In this document: one piece after another, positions 14,835 through 23,718 of the stretch | How positions within the stretch are numbered: the first letter of the stretch is position 1 | Layout of the letters: each line of letters begins with the position of its first letter | Source of the DNA: an uncultured Burkholderiales bacterium | GTDB taxonomy: Bacteria > Pseudomonadota > Gammaproteobacteria > Burkholderiales > Burkholderiaceae_D | Direction: 5' to 3' | Assembly (NCBI GenBank): GCA_937872165.1 | Contig: CALMOR010000031.1 | Span: 24,893-50,695 of the forward strand | DNA: 25,803 nt | Position numbers and translations under genes: made by a program | Notes under the pieces: generated by a model | The model's database searches: none | Seen by the model: the letters and a program-made list of their open reading frames with translations, nothing else | Told to the model about the DNA's origin: nothing

Positions 14835-15284
14835 TTACTCATTCGACGGGATATCGTCTGTGACCGCCGTTTCTTTTCGCTCCGTCGGCCTCGGGAGATC
14901 CGGCAGGATGAAAGTCCGCTTCGCCAGAGCCGACGAAAGACGCTCGCGACTGTAGATGCCGGACAGAGCATCGCCGGAGCAAAAGGCGCGATTGCTTGCA
15001 AGGAAACTTTCGAAGTCGCCCGATCCGGCGTCGATCCGTTCCGCCATCAGCGACAGATAGGCGACCGTGATCGTCTCGTGATAGGCCTTCTCGTCACCGA
15101 CCCTGGCGAGCATGCGACGCAAACCGGTCGCCATACGCTCCGCCGCGTTCGTGAAGGAATGGCGTCGCAACAATTCGAAGGCGACGCGCAGGTGATCCGT
15201 ATGCGTGAATCCGGACGGGTCGACGGCGCCGGCCTCGAAAGCGCCAAGAAGCGACTCCGTCTCGTCCGTCGCGATCTTTTGCAT
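14835..15284 (-). CDS. Conserved hypothetical protein with HTDHLRVA and YHETIT motifs
   Basis: The 149-residue product looks soluble and helical. The segment FTHTDHLRVAFELLRRH (residues about 26-42), the later YHETITVAYL near residue 68 and SGIYSRERLSSALAKRTFIL near the C-terminus form a recurring pattern that I recall from uncharacterised bacterial proteins, but I cannot name a function. The conserved His, Asp and Glu residues could be a metal or catalytic site; that is a guess. A GAGGA site stands eight bases before the ATG at 15284. It lies 62 bp downstream of the small RHH-like gene and in the same direction, and converges on the peptide gene's hairpin. Confidence 0.72.
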   Translation of the reverse strand: MQKIATDETESLLGAFEAGAVDPSGFTHTDHLRVAFELLRRHSFTNAAERMATGLRRMLARVGDEKAYHETITVAYLSLMAERIDAGSGDFESFLASNRAFCSGDALSGIYSRERLSSALAKRTFILPDLPRPTERKETAVTDDIPSNE

Positions 15285-15346
15285 GCGTTAGGTCCTCGAG
15301 CGAGTTGGTCGGTACCAGTGTACCAATGTACATCGCGCGGCGGCCC

Positions 15347-15661
15347 TCAGCGCTTGTGTGTCCCCTTTCGTCTCACTTGGGCGGTGTTGACCGCCATCAG
15401 CCGATGCGAGTCGGTCGCCGACAGGTCCAGCCCGTAGATCTCCTTCAGCTTGGCGACGGTGGCCAACGTGTCGTCGCCGAACGGGAGCCGTCCCTCCATG
15501 ACGTGGAGCGCGATGCCTTCGATCAGATCCCCGAGCGACATGTCGTGGATCTCCGCGATGCCCTTCAAGACCTTCAGGACGCGCTTCTCGAGACGGATAC
15601 CCGTCTGCACCCGCTCCACGCCGGGCGCACCCGCATCCTTCGTCGCCCGGGGTGCGGTCAT
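15347..15661 (-). CDS. Small protein with ribbon-helix-helix-like segment
   Basis: The 104-residue product has a central segment, TGIRLEKRVLKVLKGIAEI followed by HDMSLGDLIEGIALHVMEG (about residues 20-57), whose strand-helix-helix pattern resembles Arc/MetJ-type DNA-binding proteins. The flanks are polar, with a basic C-terminus RRKGTHKR. If it is such a protein it would act as a dimer on DNA, but the match is only by pattern. It starts 26 bp after fdsD and in the same direction, so it may be transcribed with the formate dehydrogenase operon. No toxin partner is apparent next to it. Function is otherwise unknown. Confidence 0.6.
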   Translation of the reverse strand: MTAPRATKDAGAPGVERVQTGIRLEKRVLKVLKGIAEIHDMSLGDLIEGIALHVMEGRLPFGDDTLATVAKLKEIYGLDLSATDSHRLMAVNTAQVRRKGTHKR

Positions 15662-15687
15662 GGCCGCGAGTGCATCCGCACCCGCTC

Positions 15688-15981
15688 TCAGGACTCCGAC
15701 GCGCCGTCGAGCCGATGCCGTTCCCGAGGAACCGGAAGATCGTCGGGGTCGAAGGGCGTGGGAGTCGGCAGGACCGGATAGCTTTCGATGGCGAGCCGGA
15801 CGATCGAGGACACGTCCGCCCCGCCCTGCTCGACGTAGGTCGTGAATTCGTTGCGCATCCGCGGCGCCCAGAAGCGGCGGATGTGGTCCGAGATGCCGTG
15901 CAGCGCCTCGTCGCGATCTGGCATCGCCTCGAAGAAGACGCCGATCTGGTTGGCCATCGTGACGAGATTGTGGGTGTTCAT
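15688..15981 (-). CDS. fdsD: NAD-dependent formate dehydrogenase, delta subunit
   Basis: The 97-residue protein begins with NLVTMANQIGVFFEAMPDRD and contains HIRRFWAPRMRNEF (about residues 33-46), the pattern of FdsD proteins, which are usually about 70-80 residues and always last in fds operons. FdsD is needed for a functional soluble molybdenum formate dehydrogenase, apparently for cofactor insertion or stability; the exact function is not settled. It begins 10 bp after the fdsC stop. The C-terminal 20 residues are polar and likely disordered, making it somewhat longer than typical relatives. Confidence 0.92.
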   Translation of the reverse strand: MNTHNLVTMANQIGVFFEAMPDRDEALHGISDHIRRFWAPRMRNEFTTYVEQGGADVSSIVRLAIESYPVLPTPTPFDPDDLPVPRERHRLDGASES

Positions 15982-15991
15982 CGAAACGCTT

Positions 15992-16843
15992 TCATTGCGC
16001 GCCGGCCATTGCCGGAAGGGACAACCCGAAACGCTCGGGGTCGGTGTAGCAGACCAGGTCGTGACCGCGTGCGAAACCGGCGAGCGCGAGCCCGTGTTCG
16101 CTGGCGACGCGGACCGCGAGCGCCGTCGGCGCCGATACCGCGACCAAGACGCCGACCCGCGCCATCAACGTCTTCTGGACCATCTCGACACTCGCGCGAC
16201 TCGTGACTGCGACGAAGCCGGTGGAAGGATCGACCGCGGCCCGCACCATCGCGCCGATCAGCTTGTCGAGCGCATTGTGACGGCCGACATCCTCGCGCAC
16301 CATCAGGACCCTCCCGTCGGCATCGCACCACGCCGCCGCATGCGCGGCGCCCGAGACACGCTGCAACGGCTGCGACGCCGCCATCGCTTTCAGGGCCGCG
16401 GCGACCGCGGACGATCCCACGACCAGGCCGTCGACGACGGGCGCCATCGGACGGAGCACCTGGTCGAGACTCTCGGTGCCGCACAACCCGCAGCCGGTGC
16501 GCCCGCTGAGGTTGCGGCGGCGTTCCTTCATCCGGAACTCGCACGCACTGGCGACCTCGAGGCGGACCTCGATGCCGTTGACCACCGGAACGACGTCCGT
16601 CCCGTAGAGTTCCGATCGATCCGCCAGCAGACCTTCGGTGAGGCCGAAGCCGAGCGCGAACTCGTCGAGGTCGAGCGGACTGGCCAGCATCACCGCATGC
16701 GAGATGCCGTTGAACACCAACGCCACCGGCACCTCGTCGACCAGCCAGTCGTCGGCCTCGCCGATGCGACCGTCGCGGTAGCGCGTGACCGACGCGCGCG
16801 CGACGCCCCCGCCGTGGACCGGCGACGACCGATCCACGAGCAT
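15992..16843 (-). CDS. fdsC: Formate dehydrogenase accessory sulfurtransferase (FdhD/FdsC)
   Basis: The 283-residue protein is an FdhD homologue, called FdsC in fds operons. It moves sulfur from a cysteine desulfurase to the molybdenum cofactor before insertion into the catalytic subunit. The two-cysteine motif is visible as TGCGLCG with Cys118 and Cys121, and the family stretch REDVGRHNALDKLIG lies further on, with the C-terminal ASVEMVQKTLMARVGVLVAVSAPT region. Its ATG overlaps the fdsA stop by one base (TGATG), so it should be translated with fdsA. Nothing appears missing. Confidence 0.94.
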   Translation of the reverse strand: MLVDRSSPVHGGGVARASVTRYRDGRIGEADDWLVDEVPVALVFNGISHAVMLASPLDLDEFALGFGLTEGLLADRSELYGTDVVPVVNGIEVRLEVASACEFRMKERRRNLSGRTGCGLCGTESLDQVLRPMAPVVDGLVVGSSAVAAALKAMAASQPLQRVSGAAHAAAWCDADGRVLMVREDVGRHNALDKLIGAMVRAAVDPSTGFVAVTSRASVEMVQKTLMARVGVLVAVSAPTALAVRVASEHGLALAGFARGHDLVCYTDPERFGLSLPAMAGAQ

Positions 16844-19740
16844 CACTTCGCCAGGGCCGCTTCCGGCTCGGCCGGGGCCTGCGCCTGCGCGAGCAGGTCG
16901 AGCTGCGTGCGGTTGAACGTCGCGTAGTCCTTCTGCCATTCCGACGGCTGTGCCACCGGCATTACCTGCACCGCGGTGACCTTGTACTCGGGACAGTTGG
17001 TCGCCCAGTCCGAGTTGTCGGTGGTGATGACGTTGGCGCCGGACTCCGGGAAGTGGAAGGTCGTGAAGACCACGCCCGGCTGCATGCGCTCGGCGATCAC
17101 CGCGCGCAGCACCGTCTGCCCGGCACGGCTCTCGATGCCGACCCAGTCGTTGTTCTTGATGCCGCGTTCCTCGGCGTCGTGCGGATGGATCTCGAGACGA
17201 TCCTCGTCGTGGAACACGTTGTTCAGCGTCCGACGCGTCTGCGCGCCCACGTTGTACTGCGACAGGATGCGGCCGGTGGTGAGCAGCAACGGGTACTTGC
17301 GCGTGACCTTCTCGACGCTCGGCACGTACTGCGTGACGATGAACTTGCCCTTGCCGCGGACGAAGTGATCCACGTGCATGGTCGTCGTGCCGCCCTCGTC
17401 CGTCTCTTCGTTGCAGGGCCACTGCACGCTGCCGAGGCGCTCGATCTTCGCGTAGCTGACGCCGGCGAAGGTCGGGGTCAGCGACGCGACCTCGGCCATG
17501 ATCTGCTCGGGGTGCGTGTAGTTCATCGGGTAGCCGAGCGCGTTCGACAACTTGACCGTGACCTCCCAGTCGCCGAGGCCGGGCAGCGGCGGCATCACCT
17601 GCGTGACGCGCGAGATGCGGCGCTCGGCATTGGTGAACGTGCCGTCCTTCTCGAGGAACGAAGAACCCGGCAGGAAGACATGCGCGTACTTGGCCGTCTC
17701 GTTGAGGAAGATGTCCTGGACGACGATGCACTCCATCGCCATCAGCGCATCGGCCACGTGTTGCGTGTTCGGGTCCGACTGGACGATGTCCTCGCCCTGG
17801 CAGTACAGCCCGAGGAAGGTACCGTCGTGCGCGGCGTCGAACATGTTCGGGATGCGCAGGCCCGGCTCGGGACTGAGCTCCACTTTCCAGGCTTCCTCGA
17901 ATTCGGCGCGGGTGACCGAATCCGAGATGTGGCGATAGCCCGGCAGTTCATGCGGGAACGAGCCCATGTCGCAGCTGCCCTGCACGTTGTTCTGGCCGCG
18001 CAGGGGATTGACGCCGACGCCTTCGCGGCCGACGTTGCCGGTCGCCATCGCGAGGTTGGCGATGCCCATCACCATCGTCGAGCCCTGCGCGTGCTCCGTC
18101 ACCCCGAGGCCGTAGTAGATGGCGCCGTTCGGGCCGGCCGCGTACAGGCGGGTCGCGGCGCGCACGTCGGCCGCCGGTACGCCGGTATACATCTCGCTCG
18201 CCTCCGGAGAATTCTCTTCCTTCGCGACGAACGCCTTCCAGTCGTGGAAGCTCTTGTCCTCGCAACGCTCGGCGATGTAGGCCTCCGCCAGCAGCCCCTC
18301 GGTGACGATGACGTGCGCCATCGCGGTGATGATCGCGACGTTGGTACCGGGACGCAGCGCCAGGTGGTAGTCGGCCTTGATGTGCGGGCCGTCGACGATG
18401 TCGGTCTCGCGCGGATCGACGACGATGAGCTTCGCGCCCTCGCGGATGCGACGCTTCATGCGCGAGGCGAACACCGGGTGCGCGTCGGTCGGGTTGGCGC
18501 CGATCACCACGATCACGTCGGCCTCGTCCACCGACTTGAAGGTCTGCGTGCCGGCCGACGTGCCGAAGGTCTGGCCGAGGCCGTATCCGGTCGGCGAATG
18601 GCAGACGCGGGCGCAGGTGTCGACGTTGTTGTTGCCGAACGCGGTGCGGACCAGCTTCTGGACCAGGTAGGCCTCTTCGTTCGTGCAGCGCGACGACGTG
18701 ATGCCGCCGACCGAATCGCGACCGTATTTGGCCTGGATGCGCTTGAACTCGCCGGCCGCATAGCCGATCGCCTCGTCCCAGCTCACTTCGCGCCACGGAT
18801 CGGTGATCTTGCTGCGGATCATCGGCTTCGTGATGCGGTCCGCGTGCGTCGCATAGCCCCATGCGAAGCGGCCCTTGACGCAGCTGTGTCCTTCGTTCGC
18901 CTTGCCGTCCTTCCAAGGCGTCATCCGCACGACCTCGTTGCCCTTCATCTCGGCCTTGAAGCCGCAGCCGACGCCGCAGTAGGCGCAGGTGGTGATGAAG
19001 CTGTGCTCGGGCAGGCCGAGCGAGATCACGCTCTTCTCCTGCAGCGTCGCGGTCGGGCAGGCCTGCACGCACGCGCCGCAGCTGACGCATTCGCTCTCCA
19101 TGAACGGCTGGTCCTGGCCCGGCGAGACGCGGCTGTCGAAACCGCGACCGCTGATCGTCAGCGCGAACGTTCCCTGCGTTTCCTCGCAGGCGCGGACGCA
19201 GCGGTTGCAGACGATGCACTTGCTGGCGTCGTACGTGAAGTACGGATTGGACTCGTCCTTCTGCGCATCGAGGTGATGCTTGCCCGCCGCCTCGCCGACG
19301 CCGTAGCGCACGTTGCGCAGGCCCGTCACGCCCGCCATGTCCTGGAGCTCGCAGTCGCCGTTGGCGCTGCAGGTCAGGCAGTCGAGCGGATGGTCGCTGA
19401 TGTACAGCTCCATGACACCCTTGCGCAACTCCTGGAGCTTCGGCGACTGCGTGTGCACGACCATGCCGTTCTCGGCCGGCGTGGTGCACGAGGCCGGATA
19501 GCCCTTGCGGCCCTCGATCTCGATCAGGCAGAGGCGGCAGGAGCCGAACGCTTCCAGGCTGTCGGTCGCGCAGAGCTTCGGCACGTTGACGCCGGCCTCA
19601 GCGGCCGCTCGCATCAGCGACGTGCCCTTCGCGACGGTGACTTCGAACCCGTCGATGGTCAGCGTGACCTCGTCGATGGAGGTGCGACGCGGCGTCCCGA
19701 AATCGCGTTCGATGACTTCCCGCTTGATCTCTCGAATCAT
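16843..19740 (-). CDS. fdsA: NAD-dependent formate dehydrogenase, molybdenum catalytic alpha subunit
   Basis: The 965-residue subunit oxidises formate at a molybdenum bis-pterin centre. The N-terminal part holds a [2Fe-2S] site (Cys57, 68, 71, 85) and a NuoG-like His117/Cys121/Cys124/Cys130 cluster. Two ferredoxin-type [4Fe-4S] clusters follow (Cys175, 178, 181, 185 and Cys218, 221, 224, 228), then the cluster next to the pterin (Cys252, 255, 259, 287). The molybdenum ligand is Cys380 in CARVCHSPTG, so this is a cysteine rather than selenocysteine enzyme, with His381 beside it. The ATG at 19740 has GGAG eight bases upstream. The order transporter-fdsG-fdsB-fdsA-fdsC-fdsD matches known soluble formate dehydrogenases such as that of Cupriavidus necator. 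Confidence 0.97.
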   Translation of the reverse strand: MIREIKREVIERDFGTPRRTSIDEVTLTIDGFEVTVAKGTSLMRAAAEAGVNVPKLCATDSLEAFGSCRLCLIEIEGRKGYPASCTTPAENGMVVHTQSPKLQELRKGVMELYISDHPLDCLTCSANGDCELQDMAGVTGLRNVRYGVGEAAGKHHLDAQKDESNPYFTYDASKCIVCNRCVRACEETQGTFALTISGRGFDSRVSPGQDQPFMESECVSCGACVQACPTATLQEKSVISLGLPEHSFITTCAYCGVGCGFKAEMKGNEVVRMTPWKDGKANEGHSCVKGRFAWGYATHADRITKPMIRSKITDPWREVSWDEAIGYAAGEFKRIQAKYGRDSVGGITSSRCTNEEAYLVQKLVRTAFGNNNVDTCARVCHSPTGYGLGQTFGTSAGTQTFKSVDEADVIVVIGANPTDAHPVFASRMKRRIREGAKLIVVDPRETDIVDGPHIKADYHLALRPGTNVAIITAMAHVIVTEGLLAEAYIAERCEDKSFHDWKAFVAKEENSPEASEMYTGVPAADVRAATRLYAAGPNGAIYYGLGVTEHAQGSTMVMGIANLAMATGNVGREGVGVNPLRGQNNVQGSCDMGSFPHELPGYRHISDSVTRAEFEEAWKVELSPEPGLRIPNMFDAAHDGTFLGLYCQGEDIVQSDPNTQHVADALMAMECIVVQDIFLNETAKYAHVFLPGSSFLEKDGTFTNAERRISRVTQVMPPLPGLGDWEVTVKLSNALGYPMNYTHPEQIMAEVASLTPTFAGVSYAKIERLGSVQWPCNEETDEGGTTTMHVDHFVRGKGKFIVTQYVPSVEKVTRKYPLLLTTGRILSQYNVGAQTRRTLNNVFHDEDRLEIHPHDAEERGIKNNDWVGIESRAGQTVLRAVIAERMQPGVVFTTFHFPESGANVITTDNSDWATNCPEYKVTAVQVMPVAQPSEWQKDYATFNRTQLDLLAQAQAPAEPEAALAK

Positions 19741-19760
19741 GGCTCTCTCCGGCACTGCCG

Positions 19761-21365
19761 TCAGGCAGGCTGCTTGTGTTGAGTACTCTCGTCCGTACGT
19801 GCGACATCGGGGGCGACTTCGGGTTCGATTCCGAAGTCGTCGGGATAGTGATTGAGCGCCGACATGACCGGGTACGGCGTCATGCCGCCCATCGCGCACA
19901 GGCTGCCGTACAGCATCGTGTCGCACAGGTCGCGCAACAACTGGACCTGCTGGGCGCGCGGGTGCCTGGCGGTGGGCGCCACGATGCGGTCGATGGTCTC
20001 GACGCCGCGGGTCGAGCCGATCCGGCACGGCGTGCACTTGCCGCACGATTCGATCGCGCAGAACTCCATCGCGTAGCGCGCCAGCTGCGCCATGTCGGCG
20101 GTGTCGTCGTGGACCACGATGCCGCCGTGTCCGACGACCGCGCCCTCGGCCGCGTAGGCCTCGTAGTCGAGCGGCACGTCCCACTGCGACTCGGGCACGT
20201 AGGCGCCGAGCGGACCGCCGACCTGCACGGTCTTGACGGGTCGGCCGCTGCGGCTGCCGCCGCCGTAGTCGAAGATCAGTTCGCGCAGCGTCACGCCGAA
20301 GGCCTTCTCGACCAGGCCGCCGTACTTGATGTTGCCGGCGAGCTGGAACGGCAGCGTGCCCTTCGAGCGGCCCATCCCGTAGTCGCGGTAGAAGGCCGCG
20401 CCCTTCGCGACGATGATCGGCACGCTCGCGAAGCTGATCACGTTGTTGATCACCGTCGGCTTGCCGAACAGCCCTTCGATGGCCGGCAACGGCGGCTTCG
20501 CGCGCACGATGCCGCGCTTGCCTTCCAGACTCTCGAGCATCGCGGTCTCTTCGCCGCAGACATACGAGCCCGCGCCCTTGCGGACCTCGAGGTGGAAGCT
20601 CTTGCCCGAACCGAGGATGTCGTCGCCGAGGAAGCCCGCCGCGACGGCCCGGGCCACGGCCTCGCGCATCGTCGCGATCGCGTGCGGATACTCGGAGCGG
20701 ATGTAGACGTAGCCCCGCGTGGCACCGACCGCGATGCCGGCGATCGTCATGCCCTCGATCAGCACGAGGGGATCGCCCTCCATCGTCATGCGGTCGGAGA
20801 ACGTACCCGAGTCGCCTTCGTCGGCGTTGCAGGCGATGTACTTCTGCGGCGCCGCGATGCCGAGCACCGTCTTCCACTTGATGCCGGTGGGGAAGGCCGC
20901 GCCGCCGCGGCCGCGCAGGCCCGACTGCGTCACCTCGTCGACGAGGGCCGCCCCGTCCATCGTCAGCGCGCGACGCAGCCCGGCATAGCCTTCGTGCGCC
21001 TCGTACTGCTCGACCGAGAGAGGGTCGATCACGCCCATCCGCGCGAAGGTCAGCCGCTCCTGCCGCGCGAGATAGGGGATCTCTTCGGTGAGGCCGAGGC
21101 CGAGCGCGTGATCGCCGCCGGTCAGGAGGCCCGCATCGAGCAACGTCGGTACGTCGTCGACGTCGACGGGTCCGTAGGCGACGCGGCCGCGCGGCGTCTC
21201 GACCTCGACCATCGGCTCGAGCCAGAAGAGGCCCCGCGATCCGTTGCGGACGATGTCGACGGCCTCGCCGCGCCGAGCGCAGGCATCGGCCAGCGCCGCG
21301 GCCACCTCGTCGGCGCCGACCGCGAGGGCCGCGGAATCCCTGGGAACGTAGACGCGGACCGTCAT
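19761..21365 (-). CDS. fdsB: NAD-dependent formate dehydrogenase, beta (FMN/NAD-binding) subunit
   Basis: The 534-residue subunit is a NuoF-like flavoprotein that passes electrons from the alpha subunit to NAD+. NADH/FMN-binding marks are RGRGGAAF at 151-158 and NADEGDSGTF at 180-189. The [4Fe-4S] cluster residues are Cys441, Cys444, Cys447 and Cys490 (ESCGKCTPC and SLC). The N-terminal ~120 residues are a thioredoxin-like domain of the NuoE kind that lacks the cluster cysteines, as is usual for FdsB. The start ATG at 21365 overlaps the fdsG stop by four bases. The longer upstream frame belongs to fdsG and was excluded. Confidence 0.96.
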   Translation of the reverse strand: MTVRVYVPRDSAALAVGADEVAAALADACARRGEAVDIVRNGSRGLFWLEPMVEVETPRGRVAYGPVDVDDVPTLLDAGLLTGGDHALGLGLTEEIPYLARQERLTFARMGVIDPLSVEQYEAHEGYAGLRRALTMDGAALVDEVTQSGLRGRGGAAFPTGIKWKTVLGIAAPQKYIACNADEGDSGTFSDRMTMEGDPLVLIEGMTIAGIAVGATRGYVYIRSEYPHAIATMREAVARAVAAGFLGDDILGSGKSFHLEVRKGAGSYVCGEETAMLESLEGKRGIVRAKPPLPAIEGLFGKPTVINNVISFASVPIIVAKGAAFYRDYGMGRSKGTLPFQLAGNIKYGGLVEKAFGVTLRELIFDYGGGSRSGRPVKTVQVGGPLGAYVPESQWDVPLDYEAYAAEGAVVGHGGIVVHDDTADMAQLARYAMEFCAIESCGKCTPCRIGSTRGVETIDRIVAPTARHPRAQQVQLLRDLCDTMLYGSLCAMGGMTPYPVMSALNHYPDDFGIEPEVAPDVARTDESTQHKQPA

Positions 21366-21859
21366 GCCGCGATCTCCATCCGTCGTGCGAGACGGTCGAG
21401 CTTGTCGGGCGTCATGCGGGCATACGGCTTGTCGTCGACCATGATGGCGGGCGACATCGCGCAGAGCCCGAGGCAATAGACCGGCGCGAGCGTCACCTTG
21501 CGGTCGGCGCGCGTGTGATGCGACGCGCAGCCGAGCAGCGCTTCGGCGTGGGCCATGAGTTCGTCCCCGCCCACCGACTTGCAGGATTCGGCCCGGCAGA
21601 TCTCGACGACGTGCCGACCCGGCTTCTCCGGACGGAAGAAGTGGTAGTAGGTGATGACGCCGTGGACCTCGGCGCGCGATAGGTTGAAGCCGCGCGCGAT
21701 CATCTGCACCGCATCGGCCGGGACATAACCCATCGCTTCCTGCACCGCGTGCAGCAGCGGCATCAGGCCGCCCGGCTGTGCGCGATGCGCCTCGACGAGA
21801 GTCTCGACGATCGACAGGTCGACCGGAGCGGGCTTGAAGAAGAGAACGGACTCTTGCAT
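21362..21859 (-). CDS. fdsG: NAD-dependent formate dehydrogenase, gamma ([2Fe-2S]) subunit
   Basis: The 165-residue subunit is a NuoE-like [2Fe-2S] protein that joins FdsB in the diaphorase part of the complex. Cluster ligands are Cys88 and Cys93 (CRAESC) and Cys129 and Cys133 (CLGLC). The helical N-terminus with LMPLLHAVQEAMGYVP is typical. The start is the ATG at 21859, 11 bp after the transporter stop, with only a weak ribosome site; the open frame runs much further upstream, but only as antisense of the transporter. It overlaps fdsB by four bases. Confidence 0.96.
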   Translation of the reverse strand: MQESVLFFKPAPVDLSIVETLVEAHRAQPGGLMPLLHAVQEAMGYVPADAVQMIARGFNLSRAEVHGVITYYHFFRPEKPGRHVVEICRAESCKSVGGDELMAHAEALLGCASHHTRADRKVTLAPVYCLGLCAMSPAIMVDDKPYARMTPDKLDRLARRMEIAA

Positions 21860-21870
21860 GTCGATGCCGA

Positions 21871-23556
21871 TCAGTTGAAGAACTTCGCCGCGCTGAGCAG
21901 CGTGCGATAGACGCCCCACGCCAACGGGATGCCGACAGCCGCCCACGCGAGGACCGCGACCAGCGTGCCGCTCTGCGCGTCGGACTGCGCGACGACCCCT
22001 CCCATCGACCCGGCCCGCACCTTCTCGTGAGCCAGCGCCTTCTCGTGCGCGAGCTCTTCGTCGCTCATGAACCACTTGGCGTCGAGCGGCCTGACGAGCA
22101 GGTTGCAGACAAGCCCCACCAGAAGGAGGCCCACCAGGATGAACATCGTCTGGTTGTAGACCTGTTCGCGAGGGATGCCGAGCCCGAGCTGGTACTCGCG
22201 CATGTAGTTGACGATCACCGGGCCGAGGATGCCGGCCGTGGCCCACGCGGTCAGCAGCCGCCCGTGGATGGCGCCGACCATCTGGGTACCGAAGAGGTCC
22301 GCGAGATACGCGGGCACCGTCGCGAAGCCGCCGCCGTACATGCTGAGGATGATGCAGAACGCCGCCACGAAGAGCAGCTTGCTGCCGCTGCCCGCCGAGG
22401 CCGGGACGCTCGCGTACAGCAGGCCGCCGAGCACGAAGAAGACGACGTAGGTCATCTTGCGGCCGAGCTTGTCGGACAGGCTCGCCCACACGAAGCGGCC
22501 GCCGATGTTGAACAGGCTGAGCAGCGCCGTGAAGCCCGCCGCGACGATGGCGATGGAAGCGAGCTGCGGCTTGTCGAGTTCGCTGAAGCGCAGGTCGTTG
22601 CCGATCAGGTGGCCGCCGAACACTTCCTGCAGCATCGGACTCGAGATGCCGATCACGCCGATGCCGGCCGACACGTTCATGCACAACACCATCCACACGA
22701 GCCAGAACTGCGGGATGCCCCAGACCTTGTTCACGTGCACGTGGCGCTGCGTGATCATGGTCTTGTCGGCATCGGCGACCGGCGGCGTCCAGCCCGCCGG
22801 CTTCCAGCTGCTCGCGGGGACGCGATAGCCGAGTGCGCCGCCCATCATGAAGACGAAGTAGATCAGCGCCATCACGAGGAAGGTCGACGCGACGCCGGGG
22901 TTGGTCGGCGTCGCGAAGGACTTCATCAGTTCGGTCGCGAGCGGCGACCCGATCATCGCGCCGCCCCCGAAACCCATGATGGCCATGCCGGTCGCCATGC
23001 CGCGCCGATCGGGGAACCACTTGATGAGCGTCGACACCGGCGAGATGTAGCCGAGCCCGAGGCCGATGCCGCCGATCACGCCGGACCCCAGCCACATGAG
23101 CCAAAGCTGGTGCGTGACGATGCCGATCGACGAGACGACGAAGCCGCCCGCCCAGCAGAGGGCGGCGACGACGCCGGCCTTGCGCGGTCCCGCGCGTTCG
23201 AGCCAGCCGCCCCAAACCGCCGCGGACGAACCGAGCAGCACGAAGAACAGCGTGTACATCCAGCCGAGGCTGGAGATGCGCCAGTCGCAGGTCGTCGTGA
23301 ACAGTTCGGCGAGGAGCGTGGTGTCCTTCGAGCAGACCAGCGACTCCTTGCCGCCGACCGCCTTCGACAGCGGCAGCCAGAAGACGGAGAATCCGTAGGC
23401 CATGCCGATGCAAAGGTGGATAGCGAGCGCCGCAGGGGGGACCAGCCAGCGGTTGAAGCCGGGTCCCGCGATCGTTCGTTCCTTCGACAAGAAACCATGG
23501 GAAGCCGGGGACGAGCCGTAGCCTTCCTGCGTTGGATTGCCAGCAACTGATGCCAA
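21871..23556 (-). CDS. OFA-family MFS transporter (oxalate/formate antiporter-like)
   Basis: The 561-residue membrane protein belongs to the major facilitator superfamily, OFA branch. Family marks include GWMYTLFFVLLGSSAAVWGG in an early helix, the loop WFPDRRGMATGMAIMGFGGG, and NIGGRFVWASLSDKLGRK between helices 8 and 9. Twelve helices are followed by a hydrophilic stretch rich in EELAHEK and a further hydrophobic segment (VAVLAWAAVGIPLAWGVY), a probable thirteenth helix. The start is a TTG at 23556 with AGGAG seven bases upstream; no ATG or GTG lies between it and the upstream in-frame stop. It leads the fds operon, so formate or oxalate transport is likely, though no substrate is proven. 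The divergent regulator begins 176 bp away. Confidence 0.88.
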   Translation of the reverse strand: MASVAGNPTQEGYGSSPASHGFLSKERTIAGPGFNRWLVPPAALAIHLCIGMAYGFSVFWLPLSKAVGGKESLVCSKDTTLLAELFTTTCDWRISSLGWMYTLFFVLLGSSAAVWGGWLERAGPRKAGVVAALCWAGGFVVSSIGIVTHQLWLMWLGSGVIGGIGLGLGYISPVSTLIKWFPDRRGMATGMAIMGFGGGAMIGSPLATELMKSFATPTNPGVASTFLVMALIYFVFMMGGALGYRVPASSWKPAGWTPPVADADKTMITQRHVHVNKVWGIPQFWLVWMVLCMNVSAGIGVIGISSPMLQEVFGGHLIGNDLRFSELDKPQLASIAIVAAGFTALLSLFNIGGRFVWASLSDKLGRKMTYVVFFVLGGLLYASVPASAGSGSKLLFVAAFCIILSMYGGGFATVPAYLADLFGTQMVGAIHGRLLTAWATAGILGPVIVNYMREYQLGLGIPREQVYNQTMFILVGLLLVGLVCNLLVRPLDAKWFMSDEELAHEKALAHEKVRAGSMGGVVAQSDAQSGTLVAVLAWAAVGIPLAWGVYRTLLSAAKFFN

Positions 23557-23654
23557 AATGGTCTCCTGGATCTTCTTGTATGAAGCACGTCATCGGCCCG
23601 CGAACAGCATCGCCCGCGATTCGTGCGCACCGCCGAATGTAGGCGTGTCTGTCG

Positions 23655-23693
23655 CGCTCGGCAATAAGAGCGTTACAGCGCAGCCCTTATGCC
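23655..23693. promoter_or_regulatory. Candidate operator in the transporter-regulator intergenic region
   Basis: GGCAATAAG at 23660-23668 is mirrored by CTTATGCC at 23686-23693 with a 17-base spacer, the left arm carrying one extra A. A CGCTC/GAGCG repeat (23655-23659 and 23668-23672) overlaps it. The element lies 40 bases from the regulator start codon and about 100 from the transporter start. It is a plausible regulator-binding site, unproven. Confidence 0.42.
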
Positions 23694-23718
23694 CGCCGGC
23701 ACCTAAGGGAGACTACCG

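Noticed and set aside
18585..18625. Selenocysteine at the formate dehydrogenase active site
   Set aside because: The codon at the molybdenum-ligand position is a cysteine codon, and no in-frame TGA occurs in fdsA.
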